The notes under the pieces were generated by a model. The model worked only from the letters and a program-made list of their open reading frames with translations, had not been told where the DNA came from and did no database searches. Below, piece by piece: positions 1 through 9,883 of a stretch of DNA of 64,000 bases. The DNA is taken from assembly GCF_024679245.1 (NCBI RefSeq), contig NC_090183.1, forward strand, positions 21,061,207 through 21,125,206. Reading direction: 5' to 3'. The position numbers and the translations under genes are program-made. Origin of the DNA: Pseudorasbora parva (lineage: Eukaryota > Chordata > Actinopteri > Cypriniformes > Gobionidae). Numbering within the stretch: the first letter of the stretch is position 1; the number at the start of each line of letters is the position of its first letter.

Positions 1-420
1 ATGGGAGGACACAAGTCCAATACTCTGCTAACAGAACAACAACGTTCTTGATAATGTCACTCTGCTTGCTCTCACTCTTGCATGTATATTTTAGGCTACA
101 ATAAAACATATTGGGCCCTAGTTTAACGATCTGAAACGCAAGTGTCAAAGCGCAAGTAACTTTGTGGGCGGGTCTCGGCACTGTTGCTATTTTCCCGGCG
201 GGATAAATGGCTCTTGCGCCCGGCGCAAATCTAAAATGGGTTGGTCTGAAGTAGCTTCATTATTCATAGGTGTGGTTTGGGCGTAACGTAAATAAACCAA
301 TCAGAGCGGCATCCAACATTCCCTTTAAAAGCAGGTGCGCAAGTTCCATTATGGATTGCTATTATTATGGTGTATTTACCAGGCGCACGTTCTTGTAAGA
401 GCAGCCCTTACAAAACAAAA
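1..420. repeat. Dispersed repeat, left part (probable non-autonomous DNA transposon)
   Basis: No coding region is seen. From about 121 the sequence turns GC-rich, with GCGC-containing stretches, and resembles a repeat I associate with cyprinid genomes. The piece at about 990-1260 may be the other end of the same element, because both carry the same style of GCGCAA/GCGCC motifs. Superfamily is not determined. The first 120 bases hold nothing I can name. Confidence 0.35.
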
Positions 421-1061
421 ATATATTGCAGTATATTGGAAAATTTAATGCAATACATTAGGCAATATATTGACATATGTGGGAATTAATATTTATATCT
501 TTCAATATTTTGCAATATATTGAAAGCGGCAATCATTTGTATAGTTTGCAATATATTACATGAATATATAATATATATTATAATACCATCAATATATTAT
601 TCCATATATGTACAATATATTAAAATATATTTCAAGTAATATATTGGTAAATATATTTTCCTTTCGTAAGGGAGTGAAAGACAGAGAAGTTGTGTTGTAG
701 CCTATGGGGATGGGAGAAACCCACCCAAAATAGCGTCGGTTAAACAGGCGTCGGTTAAACAGTTTTATTTGTTAGATGTCCTTATATACATATATGTCTT
801 GCCACTATTGGGCAAACAGGTCTGATCCTTAATTACTACATTAAGCCTGAATAATTTGTAAGCTAGATTTATGCCTATTTTTTCACATCTTCGTAGCACA
901 CCACAATGTGTTAATATTTTTTTTAGTGTAACAATTTATGATTTGCAAAAATAACTGTTGCATCTGTGTAGATTACATGAGCAAAGTGTATGCGCGTTGT
1001 GCCCGCTATACATTATGGTCAAGCATGCGCCCTTAAAATAGCATAATGAAAAACGTGCAAC
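421..1061. other. AT-rich non-coding stretch with repeated AATATATT words
   Basis: The word CAATATATT or its complement recurs many times between 421 and 660, giving a loosely palindromic AT-rich block. 661-1061 is AT-rich with no reading frame of note. No gene is supported. Confidence 0.4.
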
Positions 1062-1103
1062 GCGCCACTGACTTTAGACCAGGTTTTTTCTGGTCAGTGG
1101 CGC
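1062..1103. repeat. Inverted repeat (hairpin), 11-bp GC-rich stem
   Basis: GCGCCACTGAC at 1062-1072 is exactly complementary to GTCAGTGGCGC at 1093-1103. The loop holds a second short pair, CCAG with CTGG, so the stem can extend. It probably lies inside a MITE that covers the first 1.2 kb. Confidence 0.7.
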
Positions 1104-1277
1104 AACTGTTTAATGGAACAGCAAAATAGCATCAGGAAGTCATTAATTTTCAATGTGAGCCGGCGTTCCAGTTCATTTTTATTATGCCCTTCAGTCGCTA
1201 ACTTCCCTCCGTCTCTTTCCCTCGGATGTGCATCATTGCTTAAATTGTATGAGTGCCCACTACTGGTGGAACCTATG

Positions 1278-1278
<1 letters not shown>

Positions 1279-1308
<30 letters not shown>

Positions 1309-2545
1309 CTTTATTTATATAGCGCTTTTACAATCACGATTGTGTCAAAGCAGCTTCACAGTGTCAAACAGGATAATATTGCAGCAAAATTAGATTTGGC
1401 TGTACAGTCGTTCTGGGGAAAACAGTGATGTTATCAGCTTATTTTAATTTATCATATAGCGACAATGTTGGCATATCAGTATTATAGTTTATAGAATTAA
1501 TTAAAACCTAATTCATAAATTTTATCTGTATAACTAGTTGAAAAACTTTCAACAACTGTCCCCAACTGAGCAAGCCAAAGGCGACAGTGGCAAGAAACCA
1601 AAACTCCATCGGGGCATGATGGAGAAAAATAAACCTTGGGAGAAACCAGACTCAGTCGGGATGCCAGTTCTCCTCTGGCCTATTAACACACCGTGTATGA
1701 TTATTATTCTGGCAACCTTACAGGTCAGAAATCATATCAGATTATTCAAAATTTCAGGGTATCACGGTTTATTTAGGATGGTGCGTTGATTACACAAGAG
1801 TATGAATACATGAAAGATCGGAATTATTGCGCCAGAGACAGGTTTTTTGAGCATGACGTGCCGGTGAGGCATATTCAGAGGAGACACCAATTGACACAGT
1901 CTCAGCAGACACTCCAGGATGCATTGGTCATGTCCAGGCACAGGTCCACCATCCGATCCGGACACGGCCTGGATCCGGGATAAACCTCGGGATAAACAGA
2001 GAGACTAACATTAGTTGGAAAATAGGAATCCTTTTCCTAAATAGGAAAAGGATCGACCGCCTGCAGTTGATTTAGATATTCTAGGTATTATCAACTGGCC
2101 AGAGTTTTGAGACCACAATAGACGTGATGAAGTATAATGTGTTAAGAGCTCGCTTAAGTACTGGGGAGCTTAACCATTTAGTGCTTTGTAAGTAATAAGC
2201 AAGATTTTAAAATATATACGATGTTTAATAGGGAGCCAGTGCAGTGTTGACAGAACTGGACTAATATGATCATACTTCCTGGTTCTAGTAAGAACTCGAG
2301 CTGCTGCATTTTGGACTAGCTGGAGTTTGTTTATTAAGCGAGCAGGGCAACCGCCCAGTAGAGCATTACAATAATCTAGCCTTGAGCTCATGAACGCATG
2401 TACTAACTGTTAAGCATTTTGCATTGAAAGCATGTGCCGTAATTTAGATATATTTTTAAGATGGTTGAATGCGGTTTTACAGATGCTATAAACGTGCCTT
2501 TGAAATGAGAGATTGGTATCTTTTTTAACAGTAGATATATAATAA
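1279..2545 (-). mobile_element. L2-like LINE, 5'-truncated, with 3' UTR and (TTGA)n tail
   Basis: Read on the minus strand, this runs from the C-terminal part of an L2/CR1-type reverse transcriptase (about 2540-2170), through a long 3' UTR, to a tail resembling GCGCTATATAAATAAAG and then TTGA repeats (plus-strand TCAA repeats at 1279-1308). The peptide contains SSRLDYCNALL, QLVQNAAARVL and LHWLPIKHRI, which are typical of the region after the RT palm in L2-clade LINEs. The endonuclease and RT palm are missing, as expected for a 5'-truncated insertion. Confidence 0.85.
2170..2540 (-). pseudogene. L2-like LINE reverse transcriptase, C-terminal remnant
   Basis: Frame pieces between 2540 and 2170 give KTAFNHL, NISKLRHMLS, HAFMSSRLDYCN, NAAARVLTRTRK and HWLPIKHR in the order found in L2-clade ORF2 proteins after the catalytic core. 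At least one stop interrupts the upstream part, near the residues before HAFMSS. The catalytic YADD box would lie further upstream and is absent. The piece is not functional. It is continuous with the 3' UTR and tail that follow on the same strand. Confidence 0.85.
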
Positions 2546-3500
2546 CTATGTTCATATTTTGTGGAAAGGATCCTTGATCAATTAAATATCATCATATCCA
2601 GCATAAGTGGACCCAAACTGGACCAGAAGGTCAAATATAGCTCAACTGGTATGCCATCTAGGCCTGGGGATTTCCCTTTGCTCATTCATTTGACCGATGA
2701 TTCTAATTTGACAAGTAATATAGGTCTAGCTAAAAACTCAGAGCCTGAATCTGACAGATGTGGGAGATTAAGAGTAGATAAAAAAGAAGTATAAGAGGTA
2801 GATTTACATTTAGAGAAGGAGCTGTAAAGTTCACAGTAGAAGGAATGAAAAGCGTCATGAAAAGTGTCACTTCTGGTCAGTCAGAACTTCACTGTTCGCT
2901 AATTTCACTGCTGTAATATTAGCAAATTTTTATGAAGTCTTAAAGCCAACAGATGGCTAGTTCTACTACCAATAATAGTCTTGTTTGAATCTTTGAATAA
3001 GAAATTCCGCTTTGTATCTATATAATAAATTATGTTCTTTCCTAACAGTTTCAATTTTGGCTGCAGTACTATCAGAAAAAAAGTCTTGGTTTGCCTGGTC
3101 TAGTGATCAGAGTTCAGATTGTGAGTCATAAATTTTGTTACGGTGAATTTTCTGGATAAAAGAAGCATATGAAATTGATAAATTTCTTATAAACCGGTCA
3201 TCTACCGAGCCTTTGTTGATGTGAATAAATTCACAAAATTTAGATCTGATCATCTTTTAATAAATTTGTATTAAAATGCCACCTGGGGGCTCGCGGAGGT
3301 CTCCAGGTAATTTAAAGCTTCAAAAATTGCTACTATGGTCTGACAGAGAGAGGGGAGAAATGTCAACTTCAAGTATCATTGAAGTCAATGAAGAGGAAAC
3401 AAAAATGTAGTCGCTTCGTGAATACGATTTGTGTCTGGCTGAGAAAAATGTATGATTTTTTGGAAGGGTTAAATAACCGCCATGCATCCCCTTGTGAAAA
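2546..3500 (-). mobile_element. L1/Tx1-like LINE fragment (copy A)
   Basis: The minus strand encodes parts of an L1-type ORF2 protein. KSPGLDGIPVE (near 2640-2680) is the conserved entry to the RT fingers. The peptide FFSARHKSYSRSDYIFVSSS (near 3440-3350) is the C-terminal part of an APE-type endonuclease, where S-R-x-D-Y-I-F is characteristic. The stretch 2990-3490 is clearly homologous to 26757-27290, so copies A and B belong to one family. Both ends are truncated and there are several stops. Confidence 0.85.
3320..3500 (-). pseudogene. L1/Tx1-like endonuclease C-terminal remnant
   Basis: The conserved block SRSDYIF, followed about 20 residues later by ISPLSLSDH, matches the end of LINE APE endonucleases, where the SDH motif supplies active-site Asp and His. 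The N-terminal half of the domain is missing: the frame upstream of about 3500 reads into unrelated AT-rich DNA. The RT domain that should follow survives only in pieces downstream (toward 2550). Stops and frameshifts rule out function. Confidence 0.8.
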
Positions 3501-3829
3501 AGTAGTGTGCTTAATTGTATTGAAAGTGTATTTTTTTGTGTACTTAAAACATTTAAAGTATATTTTTTTAAAAGTGCACTTGCAGATATTATGATATAAT
3601 TAAAATTAAGTGCCACTTTGAGCGTACTTAAAGAGAATACACTTTAATGACAATATTTTCAAACACACCTAAGTACACTTTTTTTAATTCACTTTGTAAT
3701 AATATCTAATTAATTTGTACTTTAAAAAAGTATACTTTCATGACAATATTTATTAATACACTTTAGTGCCCTTTTAATACGTGCACTTTGTAATAATATC
3801 TAATTAATTTGTACTTTTAAAAAGAACAC
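3501..3829. repeat. AT-rich repeat with two 94-bp-spaced copies
   Basis: CACTTTGTAATAATATC and following bases occur at 3690 and again at 3784, so the block is partly tandem with a step of 94 bp. It abuts the LTR at 3830 and contains no gene. It may be the remains of an AT-rich MITE. Confidence 0.5.
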
Positions 3830-4181
3830 TGTAACACAGTTCAGAGTGAGGTGAGGAAGAAGACGAGGGGTCGGCGTGTCTGGGACTCGTGAGTAACTTT
3901 TTTATTATTCTTTCGGTCAACAAAACAGGGTGCACATCGCACCTAAACATAAATCATAAACAGGCTCTTCTCAAGTTGAATCGTCGGTTTTTGGCAGTTC
4001 CTCTCTGCTTGTGCGTCCACGAGTCCCAGAGCCGTAATGGTTCTCTCTCTCCTGATCCTCCTTTCCTGCAGGCTTTTATCCTGTCTTTCCACGCCAATTA
4101 CTGCAACAAGAAACAGGTGTTCGTCATTTGTACTTGACCTACTTACTTATTGCTCATCCTCTGAGTCTCTCTCCCGTCACA
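3830..4181 (-). repeat. 3' LTR of gypsy element 1
   Basis: The minus-strand sequence begins TGTGACGGG and ends GTGTTACA, so it has the TG...CA borders of an LTR, 352 bp long. It directly follows the end of the RNase H frame. A polyadenylation-like AATAAAAAA lies near 3900-3910 on the minus strand. The five bases outside it (AACAC, 3825-3829) could be one half of a target duplication, but the opposite LTR is lost, so this cannot be confirmed. Confidence 0.8.
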
Positions 4182-4189
4182 GACTTCGC

Positions 4190-5015
4190 TAAACCACGCC
4201 CCCCTCGCCACATACCCCACCGCCCGACTCCGGAGCCATCCGGCCTGCACCCCCCCCCCCCCATTTCTGGAAAGGAAGCCAGCCACAGCCATCTGAGCAC
4301 CCGGCCTGTAGACCACCTTGAATTTAAATGGCTGTAAAGCTAGATACTAACGGGTGATCCGCGCGTTGGTATCCTTCATGCGGTTGAGCCACTGCAGAGG
4401 GGCGTGGTCCGAACAGAGGGTAAACTCCCTCCCCAAAAGATAGTAACGGAGGGTAAGAACAGCCCACCGGATTGCCAAGCACTCCTTTTCTATGGTGCTG
4501 TACATCGTCTCTCTCTTAGAGAGCTTGCGACTGATGTACAGCACCGGCCGCTCCTCCCCCTCCCTCTCCTGGGTCAGGACCGCGCCCAGCCCCCTGTCCG
4601 ACGCGTCCGTCTGTAACAAAAAAGGGAGAGAAAAATCAGGTGATTGTAACAGCGGCCCGCCACATAGAGCAGCCTTCACCTGGGTAAAAGCCTGCTGGCC
4701 CCGCTCTGACCACTGGACCGGATCTGGTGCTCCCTTTTTAGTGAGGTCAGTCAGCGGGCTGGTGAGGTCTGAATAATTAGGAACAAATCTCCTATAATAT
4801 CCCGCCAGCCCCAGGAACTGCCTCACCTCCTTTTTGGTCTTGGGTCTCGGGCAGGTTGCAACTGCTGCTGTCTTGTCAATTTGCGGACGCACCTGTCCAT
4901 GACCCAAGTGGAAGCCCAGATACCTGACCTCTACGTGCCCAATCGCACACTTCTTTGGGTTGGCCGTCAGCCCGGCCACCCTCAGCAACCTCAGGATGGC
5001 GCGTACATGCTCCAT
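4190..5015 (-). pseudogene. Gypsy element 1 RT thumb/connection and RNase H
   Basis: The frame covers the end of reverse transcriptase and RNase H of a Ty3/gypsy polyprotein. Near its N-terminus are TANPKKC and VRYLGFHLG, then KKEVRQFLGLAGYYRRFVPN (the gypsy RT connection). The RNase H motifs follow: LLQTDASDRGLGAVL (catalytic Asp), STIEKECLAIRWAV (Glu) and FTLCSDHAPLQWL (Asp). After codon 222 a stop interrupts ARITR. The same strand continues with FKFKVVYRPGAQM and FLSR, the usual end of the domain, before reaching the LTR at 4181. No integrase follows, which is the odd feature. Confidence 0.92.
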
Positions 5016-5700
5016 ATGCCGCTGACAGTCATTGCTATAGATGATAATATCATCTAAGTAGCGGCATATGCAGTGTGCGGCTGAAGAATTTTATCCATGA
5101 GGTGTTGAAACGTGGCCGGAGCTCCGAACAACCCGAATGGAAGCGTAACAAATTGGTGCAATCCAAACGGCATCGTAAAGGCTGTTTTCTCTTGGAATAA
5201 AGGCGTTAAGGGGATCTGCCAATATCCCATTGTTAAATCCAGTGTCGCATAAAAACGAGCTGTGCCCAGCCGATCGAGTAACTCGTCAACCCTTGGCATT
5301 GGATATGCGTCGAATTTCGACACAGTGTTCACCTTGCGATAATCCACACAGAACCGGACCGAGCCGTCCATTTAGGGACTAAAACTATTGGGCTGGCCCA
5401 GTCACTATAGGATTCTTCTATTACTCCTATATCTAGCATCGCCTCTAATTCTTCCTGGACCACTTTTTTTGTGTTCAGGTAATCTATACGGCCGACTGCG
5501 GTCTACCACCCCGGGCTCTGTCTCGATATGGTGCTGAATGAGCTTCGTTCGACCGGGTAGGGGCGAGAACACATCTGAAAAAACCTCTTGCAACTGGGCT
5601 ATGTCACTGAGCTGCAACGCGAGAGGTGATCTCCTCCTGGGCCCAGAGTGAAAGATGTACTTTTTGCGATCCTCCTCTCCACTCACCGCAGTTTAGTTCC
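5016..5700 (-). pseudogene. Gypsy element 1 reverse transcriptase, N-terminal and palm
   Basis: Two frame pieces cover the RT. The first (5686-5405) has the linker LIQHHIETEPGVVDRSRPYR leading into RT. The second (5371-5054) has DGSVRFCVDYRKVN, YPMPRVDELLDRL, FYATLDLTMGYWQIPL (motif A Asp) and TLPFGLFGAPATFQ. The catalytic YLDD box survives at about 5050-5062, but a one-base deletion lies immediately upstream, so it is out of frame with the preceding palm. At least two frameshifts are needed to read through. The upstream neighbour on the same strand is integrase rather than protease. Confidence 0.92.
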
Positions 5701-6544
5701 ACTCACCGCAGTTTAGTTTGCGCAGTTTAGTTCCCCTGTTGTAAAGCCGGCTTTGTTTGTCCTGAGCCTGTAACAAATTCTCCATAGATAGCCGCCCCAA
5801 GGTGTGGAGTTTTGTTCTCAGGTCCATGACATACTGAATTTCGTTTGTGCCTTGCGAAGGTCCGTCCTCCCAAGCTTCTCTCAGAACGTCTAACACCCCA
5901 CGGGGTTGACGATCGTAGACAAGCTCGAATGGGGAAAACCCGGTGGAGGCTTGTGGGACCTCACGTACAGCAAACAAGAGGGGTTCCAACCATTTATCCC
6001 AATTTTTGGCGTCTTCTTGTACGAACTTCCAAATCATTGTTTTCAAAGTGCGATTAAATCGTTCCACCAAGCCATCTGTTTGTGGGTGGTAGACGCTGGT
6101 GCGAATTGATTTAATGCCCAACAATTCGTAGAGTTTGCATAATGTACGTGACATAAACGCCGTGCCCTGATCAGTGAGGATCTCTTTCGGGATCCCCACT
6201 CGGGAGATTAACTGAAACAATGCGTCCGCAACACTTTTTGCCGAAATGCTGCGGAGGGCAATTGCTTTGGGGTATCGTGTTGCATAATCCACCAGGACTA
6301 ATGCAAAACAATGCCCTCTGGCTGATCGCTCTAATGATCCAATGAGGTCCATTCTAATTCTTTCGAAGGGGGCCTGCATAAGCAGTAGAGGGCGCACAGG
6401 CGCTTCTGAAGAGGCCGGTGGGTTTACCAGCTGACATTCACGACAAGCCGCACACCATCTGCGCACATTCTCGTGAATGCCCAGCCAAAAGAACCGGACC
6501 ATTAGATGATTAAGTGTTGCTGCTTGCCCTAAATGCCCTGCCAT
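5693..6544 (-). pseudogene. Gypsy element 1 integrase
   Basis: An open frame of 283 codons encodes an integrase, which would insert the cDNA into chromosomes. The H2C2 zinc-binding part spans residues 1-38 (MAGHLGQAATLNHL ... WCAACREC), starting late because the first His region is cut. The catalytic core shows ERIRMDLIGSL (first Asp), EILTDQGTAFMS (second Asp) and DGLVERFNRTL (Glu). Exactly 35 residues separate the second Asp and the Glu, which is the DD35E signature. The frame ends at LNCGEWN, where a short ~20-bp unit (CACCGCAGTTTAG) is tandemly duplicated at about 5685-5720. It is the best-preserved frame of the element. Confidence 0.92.
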
Positions 6545-6816
6545 CAGATTACAATGAGTAACTTTTCGGAACTAATAACTGGGTTGTATCCTGCTTTGTT
6601 TGAGTGTCTTGGCTCACTCGATACAACCTATATTTTATTATGGCAAAATTAGGATAAGAAATCATCATTGATCATTGATCAGGGCAGAGAAACTGTCCGT
6701 CGATCGAGCGGACCTGAGCAAAAGCATTTTTTAATGACTCCTCCTGGGACTGTTCCAGAGGAAAGTCATTGCGTTCAGTGAGGTTCAGCCTCTCCACAAC
6801 ACTCGCTTCCTCTGCA
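6545..6816 (-). other. Disrupted spacer between protease and integrase
   Basis: This 270-bp stretch should carry the protease-to-integrase linker and the first zinc-binding His of integrase, but all frames are broken. ATCATTGATC is duplicated near 6660-6680. No domain is recognisable. Confidence 0.5.
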
Positions 6817-7330
6817 TCAGTCCCCAGTGGTTTCTCCTACCTGCACAACCGCCCTCTCTCCCCACCGTGTTTTCTCCCAAGAGACATCCGCACATAGATA
6901 CCCCAATAAATTACCAAACGCTGGCCAATTTGTTCCCAAAATCAGCGGATGTCTGAGGTGTGGGCTAACCGCCACCTCTACACTATGATTTTGTCCCCGA
7001 AATTGAATGACAGCAGTCACTAAGGGGTAATTTACCACATCCCCATGCACACACTGTACCTTAACCAAGCGGCTCTTATCCAATGCCAACGGCTGTATCA
7101 GGCTTTGATGAATTGAGGTTTGGTTACACCCTGAATCCACCAAAGCCGGATAGGTGCCTTCCTGGATACTCACTGGTATCTGGTACAGCCCGGCTCGATC
7201 AGGGGCAGCCCGTGGCGTATCGGGGATCCGGATCAGTGTCCCCACCTCCATGACCGGACACCGATCTACAAAATGACCCGGATCCCTGCACCGCCAACAG
7301 GCTTGCCCAGACTTCCCCGCCGCCCCAATG
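6817..7330 (-). pseudogene. Gypsy element 1 zinc knuckle and aspartic protease
   Basis: The frame starts with a gag nucleocapsid zinc knuckle (C-x2-C-x4-H-x4-C: CWRCRDPGHFVDRCP, about 7310-7262), which binds RNA. A retropepsin-like aspartic protease follows, with YPALVDSGCNQTSIH (the D-S-G catalytic loop) near residue 40 after the Met at 7251, and the flap and LILGTNW region later. It ends at 6817. The protease would cleave the gag-pol product. Gag upstream of the knuckle is only partly present, as proline- and arginine-rich coding-like DNA to about 7575. Confidence 0.88.
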
Positions 7331-7575
7331 GCTCTAAGGGGGTCAAGGAATTGGCATGGAGAGAGAGGGGTTATAGGATGGGAGGACGGCTCCCTGTCGG
7401 CCCGCTCTGCCCATCTAGGCGGCGCTCGGGGACCCCATAATTGGTCTGGGAGACCCCCTGGTCTTCCCTGGCTCGCCCCCCTAGGCAGGAAACTCCCCCT
7501 GGTGCGCAGAGCCGGTACTGGCCTGTATGGAGAGGGAGAGAGAGAAGAAGGGGAGGGGAGAGAGAGAGAGACAGA
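7331..7575 (-). pseudogene. Gypsy element 1 partial gag (low complexity)
   Basis: This GC-rich, GGGA/GAGA-rich stretch continues the frame upstream of the zinc knuckle and then ends abruptly in AT-rich unrelated DNA. The purine-rich run at 7530-7575 marks the truncation point. No capsid motif can be recognised, and the 5' LTR and primer binding site are absent. Confidence 0.55.
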
Positions 7576-8113
7576 TGGTAGGCTTAATTATTGGCTTATT
7601 CTGGTTAGTAAACTTGAATATCACTCAATAAGTGCCATAATTGAGGAGGATAAAACTTTCACTTTAGAATAGGGGGTCAAATTTGCTTTATTACACTATT
7701 TTAGCCATTTATAATGGCAAAATCAGAAGTAATTAAACATACTAGCTTATTGTTCAGTTAACTTAACAGAATGGCACAGAAATATAATTACATCACTACA
7801 CAAAAATAATATATGGCTTATTAAGTTGTAAATAATGGCTAATATGCCCTTTCTATTATGTTAAGTTAATCAATAATTACTATTGTGTCCATGCTTAACT
7901 AGTGCATAATTGTGAACAAACAAATAATTAATTACTAGTTTAACTAATGCATAATTAATTTTAAATTAATCATTAATTATGTGTGTGTTCGTGCTTAACT
8001 GATGCTTAATTGTGAACAAGTTAATCGTTAATTAATGCTTAACTAATGCATTACTCTGGACCCTTAAAATAAAGTGTTACCAAATGCACTTATTTTACTA
8101 ATGACAAAGATGT
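7576..8113. repeat. AT-rich dispersed repeat ending in AAAGTGTTACC
   Basis: Non-coding. TTAACTAATGCATAATTAA-like words recur (near 7900, 7945, 8000, 8040) and the block ends TAAAATAAAGTGTTACC near 8090. The same terminal word appears at about 26690, and its complement GGTAACATTTTAC near 52228. It is probably the end of a non-autonomous DNA transposon family. Confidence 0.5.
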
Positions 8114-8175
8114 CAATGTCACGTGATTTCAGCAGTTTGGATCACGTGTCAAACTGCTGAAATTACGTGACATTG
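8114..8175. repeat. Strong inverted repeat: 26-bp stem, 10-bp loop
   Basis: 8114-8139 pairs with 8150-8175 with one mismatch (core TTTCAGCAGTTTG against CAAACTGCTGAAA). The loop is GATCACGTGT. The following bases, to about 8215, repeat GATTCA/TGATCGATTCA words. This probably belongs to a foldback MITE. Confidence 0.8.
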
Positions 8176-8419
8176 GCAATCCGAATCATTGATCGATTCA
8201 CTGATTCATAGCCATTTCAATCTTTTTTTAAGGTTTGAAAACAAACACGGAACAGAAGACTGATGCTATATAAAAGCATAGTTTTTGTTATTTTTGGACC
8301 AAAATGTATTTTCGATGCTTCAAGAGATTCTTGATTTTGATGATGTTTTTATTAGCTTTCTGGACATGGACAGTACAGCGTGCATAGACAGCATATGCTC
8401 TGGGACTAAAATATAAAAT
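8176..8419. other. Unassigned AT-rich spacer
   Basis: No reading frame, repeat boundary or RNA gene can be recognised. It separates the hairpin from the MITE that starts at 8420. Confidence 0.4.
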
Positions 8420-8779
8420 ACCTTAGGTGCTCTTCGGTCATTTCTGACCGAAAAAAATTATGTTTTAAATTTTTTAAAATCACAGCTTCATCGGAATGAT
8501 ATGAAACGTGGTGACTTTTTTAGCATTAGGTATTTAAACACACAGAAAAATTGGGGTCATGATTCGAGCAAGCTAATTGGTCGTAAAAAAAAAAAAGCAA
8601 CGTTCATTGTCTTCGGTCATAAATGACCGACCATAGGAAATTAATGGGAAATCGGCAAAGACACAAAAATTCTCTGAATATTTGTGTGTACAATCTACAA
8701 ATCGGCCACATTGCTGAAAAAAAGTCCACAGCAGTAAAGGGGTGACACTCTAAAACATCAAAAGTGTGATAGTGATCCA

Positions 8780-8781
<2 letters not shown>

Positions 8782-8817
<36 letters not shown>
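8782..8817. repeat. (CA)n microsatellite
   Basis: Eighteen CA units. Together with the CA tract at 9105-9168 it brackets a dispersed repeat. Confidence 0.95.
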
Positions 8818-8820
<3 letters not shown>

Positions 8821-9103
8821 TGGTCTATGTGGTTTACAGGGACTCTCCATAGGCGTAATAGGTTTTATACTGTACAAACCGTATTTTCTATCCCCTTACA
8901 CTGCCCCTGCCCCTAAACCTACCCATCACAGGAAACATTCTGCATTTTTACTTTCTCAAAAAAACATCATTTAGTATGTTTTTAAGGCCATTTGAATTAT
9001 GGGGACATTTGATATGTCCTCATAAACCACATTTATAGTGTAATACCAGTGTAATACCCATGTAGTTATACAAATTTGTGTCCTCATAAACCACATAAAC
9101 AGG

Positions 9104-9104
<1 letters not shown>
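8818..9104. repeat. Dispersed fish repeat nested between two CA tracts
   Basis: A 287-bp non-coding block beginning TGTTGGTCTATGTGG, with CCTCATAAACCACAT near both 9020 and 9085. I recognise it as a common fish interspersed sequence, but its class is not established. CA tracts on both sides suggest insertion into, or expansion at, a CA microsatellite. Confidence 0.5.

Positions 9105-9168
<64 letters not shown>
9105..9168. repeat. (CA)n microsatellite
   Basis: About 32 CA units. Open frames across it in either direction are artefacts of the simple repeat. Confidence 0.95.
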
Positions 9169-9171
<3 letters not shown>

Positions 9172-9883
9172 TGAAAAATTGAACCTATGAACCAAATTTT
9201 GAATTTTTAAAAATCACAGCTTCCTCTAAATATTATAAAACTTGGTGACTTTTCTAGCATTAGGTATGTAAACACACACACAAAAAATGAGGGCATGATT
9301 CGGGGCTGGCTAAGTGGTCATAAAAAAAATACTTCCACTTGTGCTCTTCGGTCAAAAATTACCCCCATAGGAAATGAATGGGAAAGCTGCAAAAACACAA
9401 ATATTTGCAGAATATTTGTGTGTACAATCTACAAATCGGCCACAATGCAGAAAAAAGTACACAGCAGTATAGGGATGACACTCATTCAAAACATCAGGAG
9501 TGTGATATTGACACATCCACTCACACACGCACACTTATACACACACACCCATGAAAAACTGAACCTATGAACCACATTTTGAATTATTAAAAATCACATC
9601 TTCATCAGAATGAAACTTGGTGGCTTTACTTATATTAGGTATGTAAACCTAATTTACATTAGGTAAAGTATTCTCTATTTTAACCTAAAATACTGCAAAA
9701 AGTAAATAAAATTAAAATTATTTTTTTAAATAATTTTAAATGGCAAAAATAGACATAATTATTGCATAAATATTATAAATACCATCAAATCATCTCAAAA
9801 TACAAAACTAAAAAGAAAAAAAAATATTATTGAAGACAATTGAAGACAACCAATGCAACCCCTAAACGAAGAGCACCAGAGGG

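Larger units (their letters stand above)
3830..7575 (-). mobile_element. Ty3/gypsy retrotransposon with integrase upstream of RT (Gmr1-like), 5' truncated
   Basis: Reading the minus strand from 7.3 kb down, the domain order is zinc knuckle, aspartic protease, integrase (H2C2 plus DD35E), reverse transcriptase, RNase H, then the LTR. In ordinary Ty3/gypsy elements the integrase follows RNase H. The integrase-first order is that described for the Gmr1 group of deuterostome gypsy elements. RNase H ends with a GFLSR-like tail shortly before the LTR, which supports a genuine order rather than a rearrangement. The 5' LTR and most of gag are missing beyond about 7.57 kb. Frameshifts and stops show it is dead. 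Confidence 0.9.
8420..9883. mobile_element. Non-autonomous DNA transposon with GGTGCTCTTCG termini (piggyBac-like)
   Basis: The left end reads ACCTTAGGTGCTCTTCGG. The right end reads CGAAGAGCACCAGAGGG and is followed by TTAA at 9884-9887. Terminal bases of the form CCCTCTGG next to TTAA are piggyBac-like, though the left flank no longer shows TTAA. A subterminal hairpin TTCGGTCA/TGACCGAA follows the left end. The inside is a diverged duplication: 8465-8810 resembles 9195-9550, and a third partial copy starts near 9570. No transposase frame is present. Confidence 0.55.

Noticed and set aside
3830..7575. Explaining the integrase-first order as an inversion or a rearranged standard gypsy
   Set aside because: All domains are on one strand, and RNase H runs directly into the LTR, so a simple inversion does not explain the order. 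A Gmr1-like element fits better.
8971..9168. Poly(Val-Cys) and similar frames over CA, GT and TC tracts
   Set aside because: Simple-sequence artefacts. The same applies to frames at 24106-24351, 31573-31881 and 37719-38019.
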